A DNA stretch of 64,000 nucleotides, taken from contig NZ_CP069396.1 in the NCBI RefSeq assembly GCF_016887565.1, positions 5,996,001-6,060,000 on the forward strand. Direction: 5' to 3'. Numbering within the stretch: the stretch's first letter is position 1; the number at the start of each line of letters is the position of its first letter. Under the pieces are notes generated by a model, which saw only the letters and a list, made by a program, of their open reading frames with translations, had not been told where the DNA came from and ran no database searches. The position numbers and the translations under genes are program-made. Shown here in pieces: positions 54,633-64,000 of the stretch. This stretch comes from Archangium violaceum. GTDB taxonomy: Bacteria; Myxococcota; Myxococcia; Myxococcales; Myxococcaceae.

Positions 54633-54959
54633 TCACTCGCCCGTCTGCGAGACGGGAAGCCGGACCACCAGCCCATCCAGCGCGGGCGTCACCTTGATCT
54701 GACAGGTCAAACGGCTGTTGGGCTGCACGTGGAAGGCGCACTCGATCATTCCCTCTTCCGCCGCATCGGGCGGGGGGATCTTCTTCAGCCAGGCGTCATC
54801 GACGTAGCCGTGGCAGGTCGCGCAGTTGGCGAAGCCTCCGCACTCGGCGACGATGCCCGGCACGAGGTTGTCCATCGCCACCTGCATGACGGACTGCCCC
54901 TCCTGCGCCGTGACCTCGTGCTGCTTCCCACTCGCTTCGATGAATGTGACCTTCGCCAT
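54633..54959 (-). CDS. putidaredoxin-type [2Fe-2S] ferredoxin
   Basis: A 108-residue ferredoxin. Cluster ligands are in AECGGFANCATCHGYV (C-x5-C-x2-C) and RLTCQIKV. The whole sequence runs parallel to putidaredoxin, for example VSLMQ-like QSVMQVAMDN and TPALDGLVV near the end. It carries electrons from the reductase upstream to the P450 downstream. CAGGAGG precedes the ATG at 54959. Spacings: 35 nt after the reductase, 52 nt before the P450. Confidence 0.95.
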   Translation of the reverse strand: MAKVTFIEASGKQHEVTAQEGQSVMQVAMDNLVPGIVAECGGFANCATCHGYVDDAWLKKIPPPDAAEEGMIECAFHVQPNSRLTCQIKVTPALDGLVVRLPVSQTGE

Positions 54960-54994
54960 ATATCCTCCTGGATCCTCGTGGGGGTTGACTGTCT

Positions 54995-56239
54995 TCACGC
55001 GGCGATGCTGGCGAGCGGGACGGCCACGTCACCCAGACGGGCCGCATCCACCTCCGCCCGGCTCGACACCAGCCGCCTCGCGGCCATGAACTCCGCGGGC
55101 CGGCCGATGACATCCGCGGCGATGACCCGTCTGTCCTTGAGATAGAAGGCCGAGAATTCCTTGCCCTCGGCGGAGCTCCGCGTGACGCACTGCTCGTAGC
55201 CCGTGGAGAGCCCCACCATCTGCAGCTTCAAGCCGTACTGGTCCGACCAGAACCAGGGAATGGCGGAGGAGGGCTCCCGCTTGCCCATCAGCGTGGCCGC
55301 CGCGACGCGCGCATGCTCGATGGCATTGGGCACGGATTCCAGACGGATGCGTCCGCCCGTGTAGGCGCTGGGCTGATTGGCGCAGTCCCCGATGGCGAGG
55401 ATGTTCGGATCGGCCGTACAGGCGTACTCGTCCACGACGATGCCATTGTCGACGGCCAGGCCCGCCGCGGAGGCCAGCTCCGTGTTGGGGATGAGGCCGA
55501 TTCCCACCAGCACCAGATCGGCCTCGAGCCGCTCCGGCACGCCGTGACACGCGAAGCCCACCCCGCGCACCTGGCGCCGCGCCTCGTCGAGCTCCAGGCT
55601 CCGCACCTCGCACGAGAGCCGGAGCTCCACGCCCCGCTCGCGGTGGAGCTTCTCGATGAACGAGGACACCTCCGGCCCCGTCACCCGGGAGAGCAGGCGA
55701 GGCGCCGCCTCCAGCAGCGTCACCCGCAGCCCGAGCTGCACGGCCACGGCCGCGACCTCGAGCCCCACGTAGCCTCCTCCGACGATGACCAGGTGGTTGC
55801 CGGGGACGAACCTCCCGCGCATCGCCTCGATGTCGGAGATGGACCGCACGGAGAACAGGTTCTCGAGCCGGGCACCCTCCAGCCCGGGAAGACTCAAGGG
55901 ACGTGCCCGGCCTCCCGTGGCCAGAACGAGCTTGTCGTAGGCCAGCCGGCTCCCATCCCCGAGTGAGACTTCCCGCGCGGCACGGTCGATGGCCTCGACG
56001 CGTGTGCCGGATTTGAGCTCGATGTCGAAGCGCTCATAGGTCGCCAGCGGCTTGAGGTAGAGGTCGGTCAGCGCCACCTTTCCCTGCAGGAACCCCTTCG
56101 ACAGCGGAGGCCGCTGGTAGGGCGGATGGGCCTCGTCTCCCAGCAGGAGGACGCGCCCCTTGTAGCCCTGCTTTCGCAAGCCGGCGGCCAGCTCGCCACC
56201 AGCCTGGCCGGCTCCCACGATGACGATGCGCTCTTCCAT
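54995..56239 (-). CDS. putidaredoxin-reductase-like NAD(P)H-ferredoxin reductase
   Basis: A 414-residue FAD flavoprotein that reduces the adjacent ferredoxin. The FAD loop is VIVGAGQAGGELAAGL, the NAD(P)H loop VIVGGGYVGLEVAAVA, and FAD-ribityl ILAIGDCA. LVLATGGRARPL, GIGLIPNTELASAAGL, RLESVPNAIEHAR and PWFWSDQYGLKLQMVGLS match putidaredoxin reductase almost motif by motif. ATG 56239 gives the standard N-terminus MEERIVIVG. It is the first structural gene after the TetR regulator, 112 nt downstream. Confidence 0.94.
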   Translation of the reverse strand: MEERIVIVGAGQAGGELAAGLRKQGYKGRVLLLGDEAHPPYQRPPLSKGFLQGKVALTDLYLKPLATYERFDIELKSGTRVEAIDRAAREVSLGDGSRLAYDKLVLATGGRARPLSLPGLEGARLENLFSVRSISDIEAMRGRFVPGNHLVIVGGGYVGLEVAAVAVQLGLRVTLLEAAPRLLSRVTGPEVSSFIEKLHRERGVELRLSCEVRSLELDEARRQVRGVGFACHGVPERLEADLVLVGIGLIPNTELASAAGLAVDNGIVVDEYACTADPNILAIGDCANQPSAYTGGRIRLESVPNAIEHARVAAATLMGKREPSSAIPWFWSDQYGLKLQMVGLSTGYEQCVTRSSAEGKEFSAFYLKDRRVIAADVIGRPAEFMAARRLVSSRAEVDAARLGDVAVPLASIAA

Positions 56240-56351
56240 GGCCACGACGTTCCTCTCTCGTCCGAGCAGCACCCCGACGTCGCCGACGTGCCGCTCCGCA
56301 TTCATTTGGAGATGTTGACTTTGCTGGGTGTGCCGTTTCCGTTCAGCGAGG

Positions 56352-57047
56352 TCACCGCCAGGAGGAGACGGGGGCCAGCCATAGTCCGACGATTGCGTCG
56401 ATCAGTCCGTCCGCGGTGGACGTCCACGTCGAGCGGGGGTTCGCGGTGCCTGCCTGCAGCGCACGTTCCCGCTCGGCGCACAGGTGCACGAGCATCAACC
56501 GGCCCATGTCGTTACGCTCCTGCCGCACGTCCTCGGGCAGACGGGGGATCAGCCGGAACATGCCCTCGAGGGCCTGCTGCAACGACCGCGAGGTGGATGC
56601 CTCTTTGAACACGCGCTCGCGCAAGGAGGGATGGGTCGACACCTGGGCGACGAACCGCGCGTACCAGGAGGGGATGCCCAGTGAGGCGAGGTGCTGGGTG
56701 GTGGGCCGCACGAGACAGGACACCCAGTCGCGCAGGTCGGGCGAGTTGGAGATCTCCGCGAGCATCTCGGTACGTCGCAGCTCCAGCGACTCGGCGTGGC
56801 GGCGCGCGATCGCCAGGATGAGCTCTTCCTTGGAGCCGAAGTGGTAGCTGACGGCGGAGTTGTTGGACTGGCCCGCTGCCTCGCTCACCTGACGGTTGGA
56901 GACTGCCTCCACTCCATGCTCGGCGAACAGGCGCTCGGCGGTGACGAGGAGAAGCTCGCGAGTCTCGCTGCCCCGGTCGGATTTGCTCGAGCTCACGAGA
57001 GCACCGGGACCCTTTCGCAGGACCTGCTTGCTGTCGTCGGCACTCAT
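56352..57047 (-). CDS. TetR-family regulator, copy 1
   Basis: A 231-residue regulator. After a 30-residue N-terminal arm (MSADDSKQVLRKGPGAL) comes the [47 protein letters not shown]. The ligand domain ([39 protein letters not shown]) is nearly the same as in the regulator at 62297-62941. It heads the reductase-ferredoxin-P450-MFS operon and lies next to the operator at 57093-57129. Likely represses its own operon, and because the sites match, possibly also the second operon. Confidence 0.92.
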   Translation of the reverse strand: MSADDSKQVLRKGPGALVSSSKSDRGSETRELLLVTAERLFAEHGVEAVSNRQVSEAAGQSNNSAVSYHFGSKEELILAIARRHAESLELRRTEMLAEISNSPDLRDWVSCLVRPTTQHLASLGIPSWYARFVAQVSTHPSLRERVFKEASTSRSLQQALEGMFRLIPRLPEDVRQERNDMGRLMLVHLCAERERALQAGTANPRSTWTSTADGLIDAIVGLWLAPVSSWR

Positions 57048-57092
57048 CGTGACTCCGGGGGGTTGGCCTGTCTTCAGGCCCATGTGAGAAGA

Positions 57093-57129
57093 ATTAAGTC
57101 GAGTGACTGAAAAAGTCAACTGACTTAAA
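57093..57129. promoter_or_regulatory. TetR operator, copy 1
   Basis: ATTAAGTC...GACTTAA(A)T palindrome with inner AAGTCAACTGACTT at its right half. The same arrangement recurs upstream of the second TetR gene (63038-63074). It lies 46 nt before the start of TetR copy 1, in the gap after the Coq4-like gene. Confidence 0.8.
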
Positions 57130-57167
57130 TCGAGGCCTGATGAGCGGATGCGGGAGGCTCAGCCGAG

Positions 57168-57860
57168 TCAGTTCAGCTGCCTGGCGGGTGCGCACAGCCG
57201 CTCGCGCAGAGTGGCTACGGGGGTCTCCCAGTGGTGCTCGAACCAGAAGTCGAGGAACAGCGGGGCCGCGCGGCCCCGGTGGTGCGCGGCCTTCACCCGC
57301 CGCAGGTACTCGGACCTTCCGACGCCAGACTGTGGCTCCTTGAATTGTCCGAGCGTGCCGATCAGCAGGATGAGCACCGCGGTCCGGATGCCCAGGTTGC
57401 CCAGGGCGTACGCCTGCAGCTCCATCTCGCCCACCACGTCCGTGCCGTAGCCCGTCAGCAGGTGCAACACGTCGTGTGTCTCGCGGTAGCGCTTGGAGAT
57501 GAAGTCGACGTCGTTCTTGATCTCGAGCGTCGTCTCGAAGGGCGAGATCTTGTTGTCGCGGAAGTAGCGCGCGTACGCATGGCCGAGCGTTCCCTCGGGC
57601 AGGCGCTCGAGCGCGTCCAGGTCCAGATCCTTGCTCTGCAGGGAAGGGCGCTCGGACAGCATGCGGCGCCCGTCCTCGGTGAGCTGGAGCCGCTGGACAA
57701 GCGATGCGTAGACGTTGAGGTCCAGGCTGGCTTGGATCGCCTGGCCATAGGTGGGATTCCCCTCGTTGCCTCTGACCAGTTTCAGGGCTGTGAGTGCCAC
57801 GCGCAGGCGGGTGAACAGGGAGGCGTTCTCGGGCAGGGTCAAGGTCTGGGCGTCGATCAT
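57168..57860 (-). CDS. Coq4-like protein
   Basis: A 230-residue member of the Coq4 family, recognised by GTLGHAYARYFRDNKISPFE, RYRETHDVLHLLTGYGTDVV and the metal motif HDxxHxxx...E completed by GEMELQAYALG. In mitochondria Coq4 takes part in ubiquinone synthesis, where it acts at ring carbon 1. This window encodes a menaquinone pathway, and the gene lies last in an operon with a Baeyer-Villiger monooxygenase and a dehydrogenase. A role on a ring substrate of that pathway is therefore more likely than quinone synthesis; inference. Confidence 0.85.
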   Translation of the reverse strand: MIDAQTLTLPENASLFTRLRVALTALKLVRGNEGNPTYGQAIQASLDLNVYASLVQRLQLTEDGRRMLSERPSLQSKDLDLDALERLPEGTLGHAYARYFRDNKISPFETTLEIKNDVDFISKRYRETHDVLHLLTGYGTDVVGEMELQAYALGNLGIRTAVLILLIGTLGQFKEPQSGVGRSEYLRRVKAAHHRGRAAPLFLDFWFEHHWETPVATLRERLCAPARQLN

Positions 57861-57900
57861 GGGGCGGTCTCGTTGGGTAGGGACTGGGTTTGGGGGCGAC

Positions 57901-58713
57901 CTACTTCGGCAACAAGGCGCTCATCTGGTTGTAGATGAACCGCGCCGCGCGCTGGGGGTTCAGTCTGTAGATGGCATCCATGAGCCTGGCATCGGATCCC
58001 ACCATGACGCGGTAGCGGTCGTTCTCGATGCCCTCGAGGATGATCTGCGCGGCCTTGCCAGGCGCCAGCACCTTGGGCGTCGGCCCGTCTCGGCGATTCT
58101 CCTGCTGGAGGTCCATCTTCACGCCAGAGTTCACCACGATGTTCGTTCCAATCGCCCCCGGGAAGACGACCGTGACCTTCACGTTCGTCCCCAGGAGCTC
58201 CGAGCTCAGGCCCTCCGTCAGCAGCTTCACGGCCGCCTTGGCCGCCCCGTAGATGGTCTGCCCCGGCACGGGCAGGAATCCACCCATGCTGGAGATGTTC
58301 GTGATGTGCGCCTCCGGGCGTGCGAGCAGGTGCGGCAGGAACGCCTTGGTCATGTAGAGCGTTCCGAACAGGTTGACGTTGATCACCCGTTCGATCGCCG
58401 CGTAGTCGAGATCCTTCAACCTGACGAAGGGTTGAATGATGCCGGCGTTGTTGATGATGCCGTCGACAGCCCCGAAGCGGGAGATGACCTGGTCCGGGAG
58501 CGCATCCACCAGGGCCCGGTCCGTGATGTTCAGGGTGTAGGTGGCCAGCCTGTCCCGGTTCTTCCCCGCCAGCGCGAGGGTCTCCTCGAGGGCGGACGCG
58601 TTGATGTCAACGGCGGCGACGCTCGCGCCCTTCGACAGAAGAGCCAGCACGAGCTCCCTGCCCATGCCATTTCCGCCGCCGGTCACGACGACAACCTTGT
58701 TCTGGACCTTCAT
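57901..58713 (-). CDS. short-chain dehydrogenase/reductase
   Basis: A 270-residue classical SDR with cofactor loop TGGGNGMGRE, NNAG, catalytic SSMGG...YGAAK (Tyr-x3-Lys) and the substrate-lid region FPGAIGTNIVVNSG. The acidic DINASALEE after beta2 suggests NAD(H) preference. Its C-terminal half resembles oxidoreductases acting on cyclic alcohols. Placed between the propeller protein (15 nt upstream) and the Coq4-like protein (40 nt downstream). It could oxidise the alcohol made by the P450 to the ketone used by the Baeyer-Villiger enzyme. Confidence 0.9.
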   Translation of the reverse strand: MKVQNKVVVVTGGGNGMGRELVLALLSKGASVAAVDINASALEETLALAGKNRDRLATYTLNITDRALVDALPDQVISRFGAVDGIINNAGIIQPFVRLKDLDYAAIERVINVNLFGTLYMTKAFLPHLLARPEAHITNISSMGGFLPVPGQTIYGAAKAAVKLLTEGLSSELLGTNVKVTVVFPGAIGTNIVVNSGVKMDLQQENRRDGPTPKVLAPGKAAQIILEGIENDRYRVMVGSDARLMDAIYRLNPQRAARFIYNQMSALLPK

Positions 58714-58728
58714 TGCCGTGTTCTCCTC

Positions 58729-60375
58729 TCAACGCGCCGGAACGAACCGATACAGGGCGCTCTCGATATCGGACGACAGGTAGATGGTGCCCGAGCCGCC
58801 CACGGCCACCCCGGTGGGGATGTAGCCCGGCGGCAGGCCCTCGCTCTCGGGCAGGCCGATGCGCAAGCCGCTCGCGAGCACGGTGGAGCGCCCCGTGGCC
58901 GGATCGATGCGCACCAGCTGCTTTCGGCCCACCTCGGCGACGATCAATCCGCCGTCCGGATGCCGGGCGATGCCCTCCGGGGCCTTCAGTCCCTTGGCCA
59001 CCGTGCGCCGGGCTCCATCCGACAGACGCACCCGGGTCACCCGTCCCGAGCGCACCTCCGTGACGTACACCCCCGGCTCCTCCGCCTCCGTGTCGGCCAC
59101 GAGTCCAACGGGCCCCTCCAGGCCCCTGGTCAGCACCGTGGTCCCCGCGGGCTCCGCGGCATCCACCCGCACGAGCCGGCCCGTGGTGGCCTCGGCGACG
59201 AGCAGCGTGCCATCGGGCAGCTCGAGCGCGCCCTGGACACCATTCGTGTTCGGAATCGTCCGCAGCACCTCTCCGGAGGTCCGATCCAGGACCTGCACGC
59301 TGCCCAGGTAGGCACTGCTCAGCACCACGTGCTTCGCGCCCAGCGCCACATTCATCGGGAAGGTCATCCGTGAGGAGAGGACCCGGGTCGTCTGGTTTAT
59401 CTTCCCATCACGCCCTCCCACCCGCCGGAAGGCATACACATCCGCCACGTACAGCTGCTCGTCCGGATCATCCGGCGCGACGGCGAGGCCGGAGGGCACG
59501 CTCAAGCGCGCCTCGACGAGGGGCCGGACGGAGCCATCGGCGGGATTGACCACGTGGATGTCGTTGTCCACCATGTTGGACACGTACACCTGGTCATCGG
59601 GACCGACCGCCAGGTTGTCGAGCCCGGTGGGCAGCTTCGCGACGACTTCCTTGTCTCCCGTGGGCAACCGGACGCGGATCAGCTCGCCCCGCACCGAGTC
59701 AACCACGTAGAGGTTCTCGCGGCGCGAGTCGAAGTTGGTGGCGACCGGCATCGCGAAGCCCCCGGCCACCACCTCGATGGACCCCGTGTCCACGTCCACC
59801 CGGACGATCTGCCCCTTCATCAGGAGCGGGCCGTACAGCTTGTCGTCCGGACCGAACTCGAAGCCGTTGAGCATGCCGTGCCCGGAGAGGATCCGCCGAG
59901 GCGGCTTGCTCCCGCGCGGATCCACCTCCAGGAGCGCATCCACCCCGCGGCCGAGCTGGGTGATGTAGAGCCTGCCGTCGCGGCGGAAGGCCAGCGAGTT
60001 GAGGCCCGGCAGCTCCTTGGCGATGACGCGCGTCTTTCCATCCGGAGTGCGCCGCATCAACCGGCCGGAGAAGAATCCGGTCCAGTAGACGGAGCCATCG
60101 GGCCCCAGGGTCACATCATCCGCGCCACCCAGCGGAGGCCCCACCAGGGTGGACACTGCTCCACTGGCCAGGTCGATGGAGTGGACCGTCTGGCCGAGCA
60201 GATTGCTGGCCAGCAGGTGCCCCTTGCCATCGACGGCCATTCCATGGACGCCCTGGAAGGGAGAGCCGGCCACCACCACTTCCTGGCGATAGGCCGGTGG
60301 TGGTGGGGCGGCCAGGGTCTGGGTGCTCGCCATCAACACGCAGGCGATCAGGGACTTGTAGGAGAATCGATGCAT
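58729..60375 (-). CDS. exported SMP-30/NHL-type beta-propeller protein
   Basis: A 548-residue protein with a signal peptide (residues 1-23, ...[10 protein letters not shown]). At least eight propeller repeats follow, of the type [76 protein letters not shown] and [14 protein letters not shown]. This layout is that of SMP-30/gluconolactonase and NHL-repeat proteins, here doubled in length. Gluconolactonase-type members open lactones, which would suit the product of the Baeyer-Villiger enzyme encoded 29 nt upstream. The metal ligands could not be verified, so lactonase activity is a hypothesis. Exported, so substrate would be periplasmic. Confidence 0.85.
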   Translation of the reverse strand: MHRFSYKSLIACVLMASTQTLAAPPPPAYRQEVVVAGSPFQGVHGMAVDGKGHLLASNLLGQTVHSIDLASGAVSTLVGPPLGGADDVTLGPDGSVYWTGFFSGRLMRRTPDGKTRVIAKELPGLNSLAFRRDGRLYITQLGRGVDALLEVDPRGSKPPRRILSGHGMLNGFEFGPDDKLYGPLLMKGQIVRVDVDTGSIEVVAGGFAMPVATNFDSRRENLYVVDSVRGELIRVRLPTGDKEVVAKLPTGLDNLAVGPDDQVYVSNMVDNDIHVVNPADGSVRPLVEARLSVPSGLAVAPDDPDEQLYVADVYAFRRVGGRDGKINQTTRVLSSRMTFPMNVALGAKHVVLSSAYLGSVQVLDRTSGEVLRTIPNTNGVQGALELPDGTLLVAEATTGRLVRVDAAEPAGTTVLTRGLEGPVGLVADTEAEEPGVYVTEVRSGRVTRVRLSDGARRTVAKGLKAPEGIARHPDGGLIVAEVGRKQLVRIDPATGRSTVLASGLRIGLPESEGLPPGYIPTGVAVGGSGTIYLSSDIESALYRFVPAR

Positions 60376-60404
60376 GGGGGGCCTCAGTGGGGGGCGCGGA
60401 TGAC

Positions 60405-62219
<1,815 letters not shown>

Positions 62220-62296
62220 GAGCATTTCTCCTTCACTTGGGTTGTTTTCGACGGAGGTGTTGCCTTTGCCGGGTGTGCCGTTCTCGTCCAGCGAGG

Positions 62297-62941
62297 TCAC
62301 CGGCGGGCGGAGACGGGGGCCAGCCACAAGCCGACGAGCGCGTCGACCAGACCCGCCGCGGTGGACTCCCAGGTCGAGCGGGGGTTCGCGGTGCCCGCGT
62401 GCAGCGCGCGTTCCCGCTCGGCGCACATGTGCACGATCAGCAACCGGCCCATGTCGCTGCGCTCCTGCCGCACGTCCTCGGGCAGACGGGGGATCAGCCG
62501 GGACATGCCTTCGAGGGCCTGCTTCAGCGACCGCGAGGTGAACGACTCGTTGATCACGCGCTCGCGCAAGGAGGGATGGGTCATCACCTGGGCGATGAAG
62601 CGCGCGTACCAGGAGGGGATGCCCAGCGAGGCGATGTGCTGGGTGGTGGGTCGCACGAGGCAGGACACCCAGTCGCGCAGGTCGGGCGAGCCGGTGAGCT
62701 CCGCGAGCAGGTCGGTGCGCCGCCGCTCCATCGACTCGGAATGCCGACGCACGATGGCCAGGATGAGCTCTTCCTTGGAGCCGAAGTGGTAGCCGACGGC
62801 GAAGTTGTTGGACTGGCCCGCTGCCTCGCTCACCTGGCGGTTGGAGACGGCCTCGACGCCGTGCTCGGCGAACAGGCGCTCGGCCGTGACGAGGAGAAGC
62901 TCGCGAGTCTCGCTGCCCCGGTCGGATTTGCTCGGGCTCAC
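62297..62941 (-). CDS. TetR-family regulator, copy 2 (start altered by a 1-nt deletion)
   Basis: A 214-residue regulator closely related to copy 1 at 56352. The HTH ([44 protein letters not shown]) and the ligand domain are intact. Relative to copy 1, one base is missing between the former ATG (62991) and the body, so that ATG now opens a 17-residue frame ending at TGA 62938-62940. This frame reaches the GTG at 62941-62939 with a GTGA overlap, which is taken here as the start. A GTG at 63028 would give a longer unrelated N-terminus. Heads the operon BVMO-propeller-SDR-Coq4. Substitutions in the ligand domain ([19 protein letters not shown] versus [19 protein letters not shown]) suggest slightly different effectors. 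Confidence 0.85.
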   Translation of the reverse strand: MSPSKSDRGSETRELLLVTAERLFAEHGVEAVSNRQVSEAAGQSNNFAVGYHFGSKEELILAIVRRHSESMERRRTDLLAELTGSPDLRDWVSCLVRPTTQHIASLGIPSWYARFIAQVMTHPSLRERVINESFTSRSLKQALEGMSRLIPRLPEDVRQERSDMGRLLIVHMCAERERALHAGTANPRSTWESTAAGLVDALVGLWLAPVSARR

Positions 62942-62991
62942 GAGAGCACCGGGGCCCTTCCCAGGACCTGCTTGCTGTCGCCGGCACTCAT
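62938..62991 (-). other. 17-codon upstream frame left by the deletion in TetR copy 2
   Basis: ATG at 62991 to TGA at 62938 encodes [17 protein letters not shown]. Its first ten codons align with the N-terminus of TetR copy 1 (MSADDSKQVL), showing that it is the original start. The stop TGA overlaps the GTG of the main frame (GTGA), allowing termination-reinitiation. Confidence 0.7.
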
Positions 62992-63037
62992 CACGACCTC
63001 CGGGGGGATGGCCCGTCCTCGAGCCCACGCGAGCAGG

Positions 63038-63074
63038 ATTAAGTCAGTCGACTGAGCAAGTCAACTGACTTAAT
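63038..63074. promoter_or_regulatory. TetR operator, copy 2
   Basis: Perfect 11-bp arms ATTAAGTCAGT (63038-63048) and ACTGACTTAAT (63064-63074). The left side also contains the perfect palindrome TCAGTCGACTGA. Matches the copy at 57093-57129 in the arms and in the right-half AAGTCAACTGACTTAA. It lies about 45 nt before the ATG at 62991. Confidence 0.85.
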
Positions 63075-63169
63075 CTCGCGCCTGGTCGAGGAGGAGGCAG
63101 CCTCGCCGGTGGGTTCGAGGCGCACACACGCCCCGCTGGAGGTCGAGCTTCGCGGGGGGCCGCGTCGTC

Positions 63170-63883
63170 TCAGGCCGTGGCCCGTGAATTCGGGTCCGGA
63201 GCGGCGTGGACCCTCGAGCGGTTTTCCGCCATGGCCTCGAGGCTGTAGCGCTGCATCAGCTGGATCCAGCTGTTGACGCACTGGTATGCCCCGTGAACCA
63301 TGCCGCGGAACAGCAGGGGATCCCGGCCATGGGTGGCGACGAGCTGGAAGATCTCCTTCCCGTGCTCCTGATCCGCATGGCTGTGGTGGAGCAAGGTCCT
63401 CAACGCCTTCCTCGGGATGCCGAGTCGCCGGGCAATCTGTCGCAGCGCCTCGGCATCGGGTGGGTGGCACTCCGTCGCGAAGTAGAGGCCGAGCACCGCC
63501 GTCGGGGAGCTGTTCTGGAGGAGCGCGAGTTGGTTCTGGGTCAGCTCGCGAAGCTCCGGGTCGGGTCCACTCGAGAGGATGTCTTCGCGGCGGCAGCCAA
63601 TCGCGGACAGGTCCTCCAGGAGCCAGGCGGGGTGCGCCCCCTCCTCCCTGGCATGTTCTCGGGCCCAGGCCAGGAACGCGTCATGGGTGGAGCCACACCT
63701 GTTGGCCTCGTGAATCGCCGTGCGGAGCAGGTGGTTGGCGATGTTCATGAAGTGGTAGACCTGAACGGCCACCCTTCGCCATCCATTGGCTCCGGAAGAG
63801 GCGAGGAGCCAACTCCACCACTGGTGGTGCAGCGCATGCTGGGGCGCGAGGAACCGTTCGAGCCTTCGGGCCGGGTTCGCCAT
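63170..63883 (-). CDS. heme-oxygenase-like (possible di-iron) oxidase
   Basis: A 237-residue helical protein of the iron-containing redox/TenA-like heme-oxygenase fold. Candidate metal ligands: AREHAREEGAHPAWLLEDL (Glu and His), LYFATECHPPDAE (Glu) and LLHHSHADQEHGKEI (His, Asp, His). It starts 26 nt after the end of the partial gene at the window edge and is probably cotranscribed with it. It lies 95 nt upstream of the second TetR operator. Known relatives perform oxidative cleavage or desaturation of amino acids, fatty acids and peptides. Whether it belongs to the downstream oxidation cluster is open. Confidence 0.72.
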   Translation of the reverse strand: MANPARRLERFLAPQHALHHQWWSWLLASSGANGWRRVAVQVYHFMNIANHLLRTAIHEANRCGSTHDAFLAWAREHAREEGAHPAWLLEDLSAIGCRREDILSSGPDPELRELTQNQLALLQNSSPTAVLGLYFATECHPPDAEALRQIARRLGIPRKALRTLLHHSHADQEHGKEIFQLVATHGRDPLLFRGMVHGAYQCVNSWIQLMQRYSLEAMAENRSRVHAAPDPNSRATA

Positions 63884-63908
63884 GTGAGCGCTCTTCCGTT
63901 CCGTGGAT

Positions 63909-64000
63909 TCAGATGCAAAACATCTGGGCCTTGAGCTTCTTCGTCAGCTTGTGGGTGTAGATGAGCTTGTCGATGTCTTCATCGGTCGCGTTCTTGAGAA
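63909..64000 (-). CDS. C-terminal end of an unrecognised protein or peptide
   Basis: The last 30 codons of a frame entering from the right edge, reading ...KNATDEDIDKLIYTHKLTKKL and ending KAQMFCI before TGA 63909-63911. It is basic and Lys-rich with a Cys two residues from the end. 25 nt separate it from the heme-oxygenase-like gene downstream. Its start lies outside the window, so neither size nor family can be told. Confidence 0.55.
   Translation of the reverse strand, partial: LKNATDEDIDKLIYTHKLTKKLKAQMFCI

Overview
The window is high-GC and gene-dense and most resembles a large-genome myxobacterium (Archangium/Cystobacter/Myxococcus type). This is an inference. It rests on the citrate-cycle block icd-mdh-sdhAB-sucCD-ndk, a complete-looking menaquinone operon, PilT and PilZ proteins, a MopE-motif cysteine-rich lipoprotein and several proteins of unrecognised family. 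No rRNA, tRNA or CRISPR array was seen.

Layout. 1-2752: the tail of an unknown gene, then a divergent FAD-monooxygenase/TetR pair with three inverted repeats between them. 2781-6234: a lipoprotein/TPR pair and pyruvate kinase. 6437-9987: a PD-(D/E)XK nuclease coupled to a UvrD-like helicase. 10047-14590: bifunctional-nuclease-domain protein, zinc-ribbon protein with an acidic tail, acyl-CoA synthetase, citrate synthase. 14680-21509 (minus): tightly overlapped operon DAHP synthase-menG-aroK-aroDE-aroC-aroB-aroA, which makes chorismate. Back to back with it, 21640-29061 (plus): menF-D-H-A-C-E, which uses chorismate for menaquinone; menB is not in the window. 29065-34452: STAS-like protein, PilT-type ATPase, PilZ protein, V4R-like protein, a heme-oxygenase-like protein, polysaccharide deacetylase, methyltransferase. 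34590-42616: citrate-cycle genes ending in a strong terminator. 42753-48399: SbnB-like dehydrogenase and several unknowns, including a possible GT-B-type protein and a secreted lectin. 48396-49688: TetR remnant and a deleted IS21-type transposase. 49811-51863: DUF4865/tautomerase with a divergent LysR regulator.

51880-63883 (minus) is the most distinctive part. Two consecutive operons are each led by a closely related TetR gene and preceded by nearly the same palindromic operator. One encodes a P450cam-like (CYP101-like) P450, a putidaredoxin-like ferredoxin, a putidaredoxin-reductase-like flavoprotein and an MFS exporter. The other encodes a Baeyer-Villiger monooxygenase, a secreted beta-propeller protein, a short-chain dehydrogenase and a Coq4-like protein. 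Together they suggest a camphor-type hydroxylate/oxidise/lactonise pathway for an unknown cyclic substrate. The second TetR carries an N-terminal 1-nt deletion that turns its former start into a short upstream frame ending in a GTGA overlap.

Short interspersed palindromes (arms CCCTCTCCC/GGGAGAGGG) occur four times. Three copies lie inside coding sequence and are translated in frame: one at the AroD/AroE domain junction and two in menC. Family calls come from motifs and remembered sequence resemblance; no search was run.
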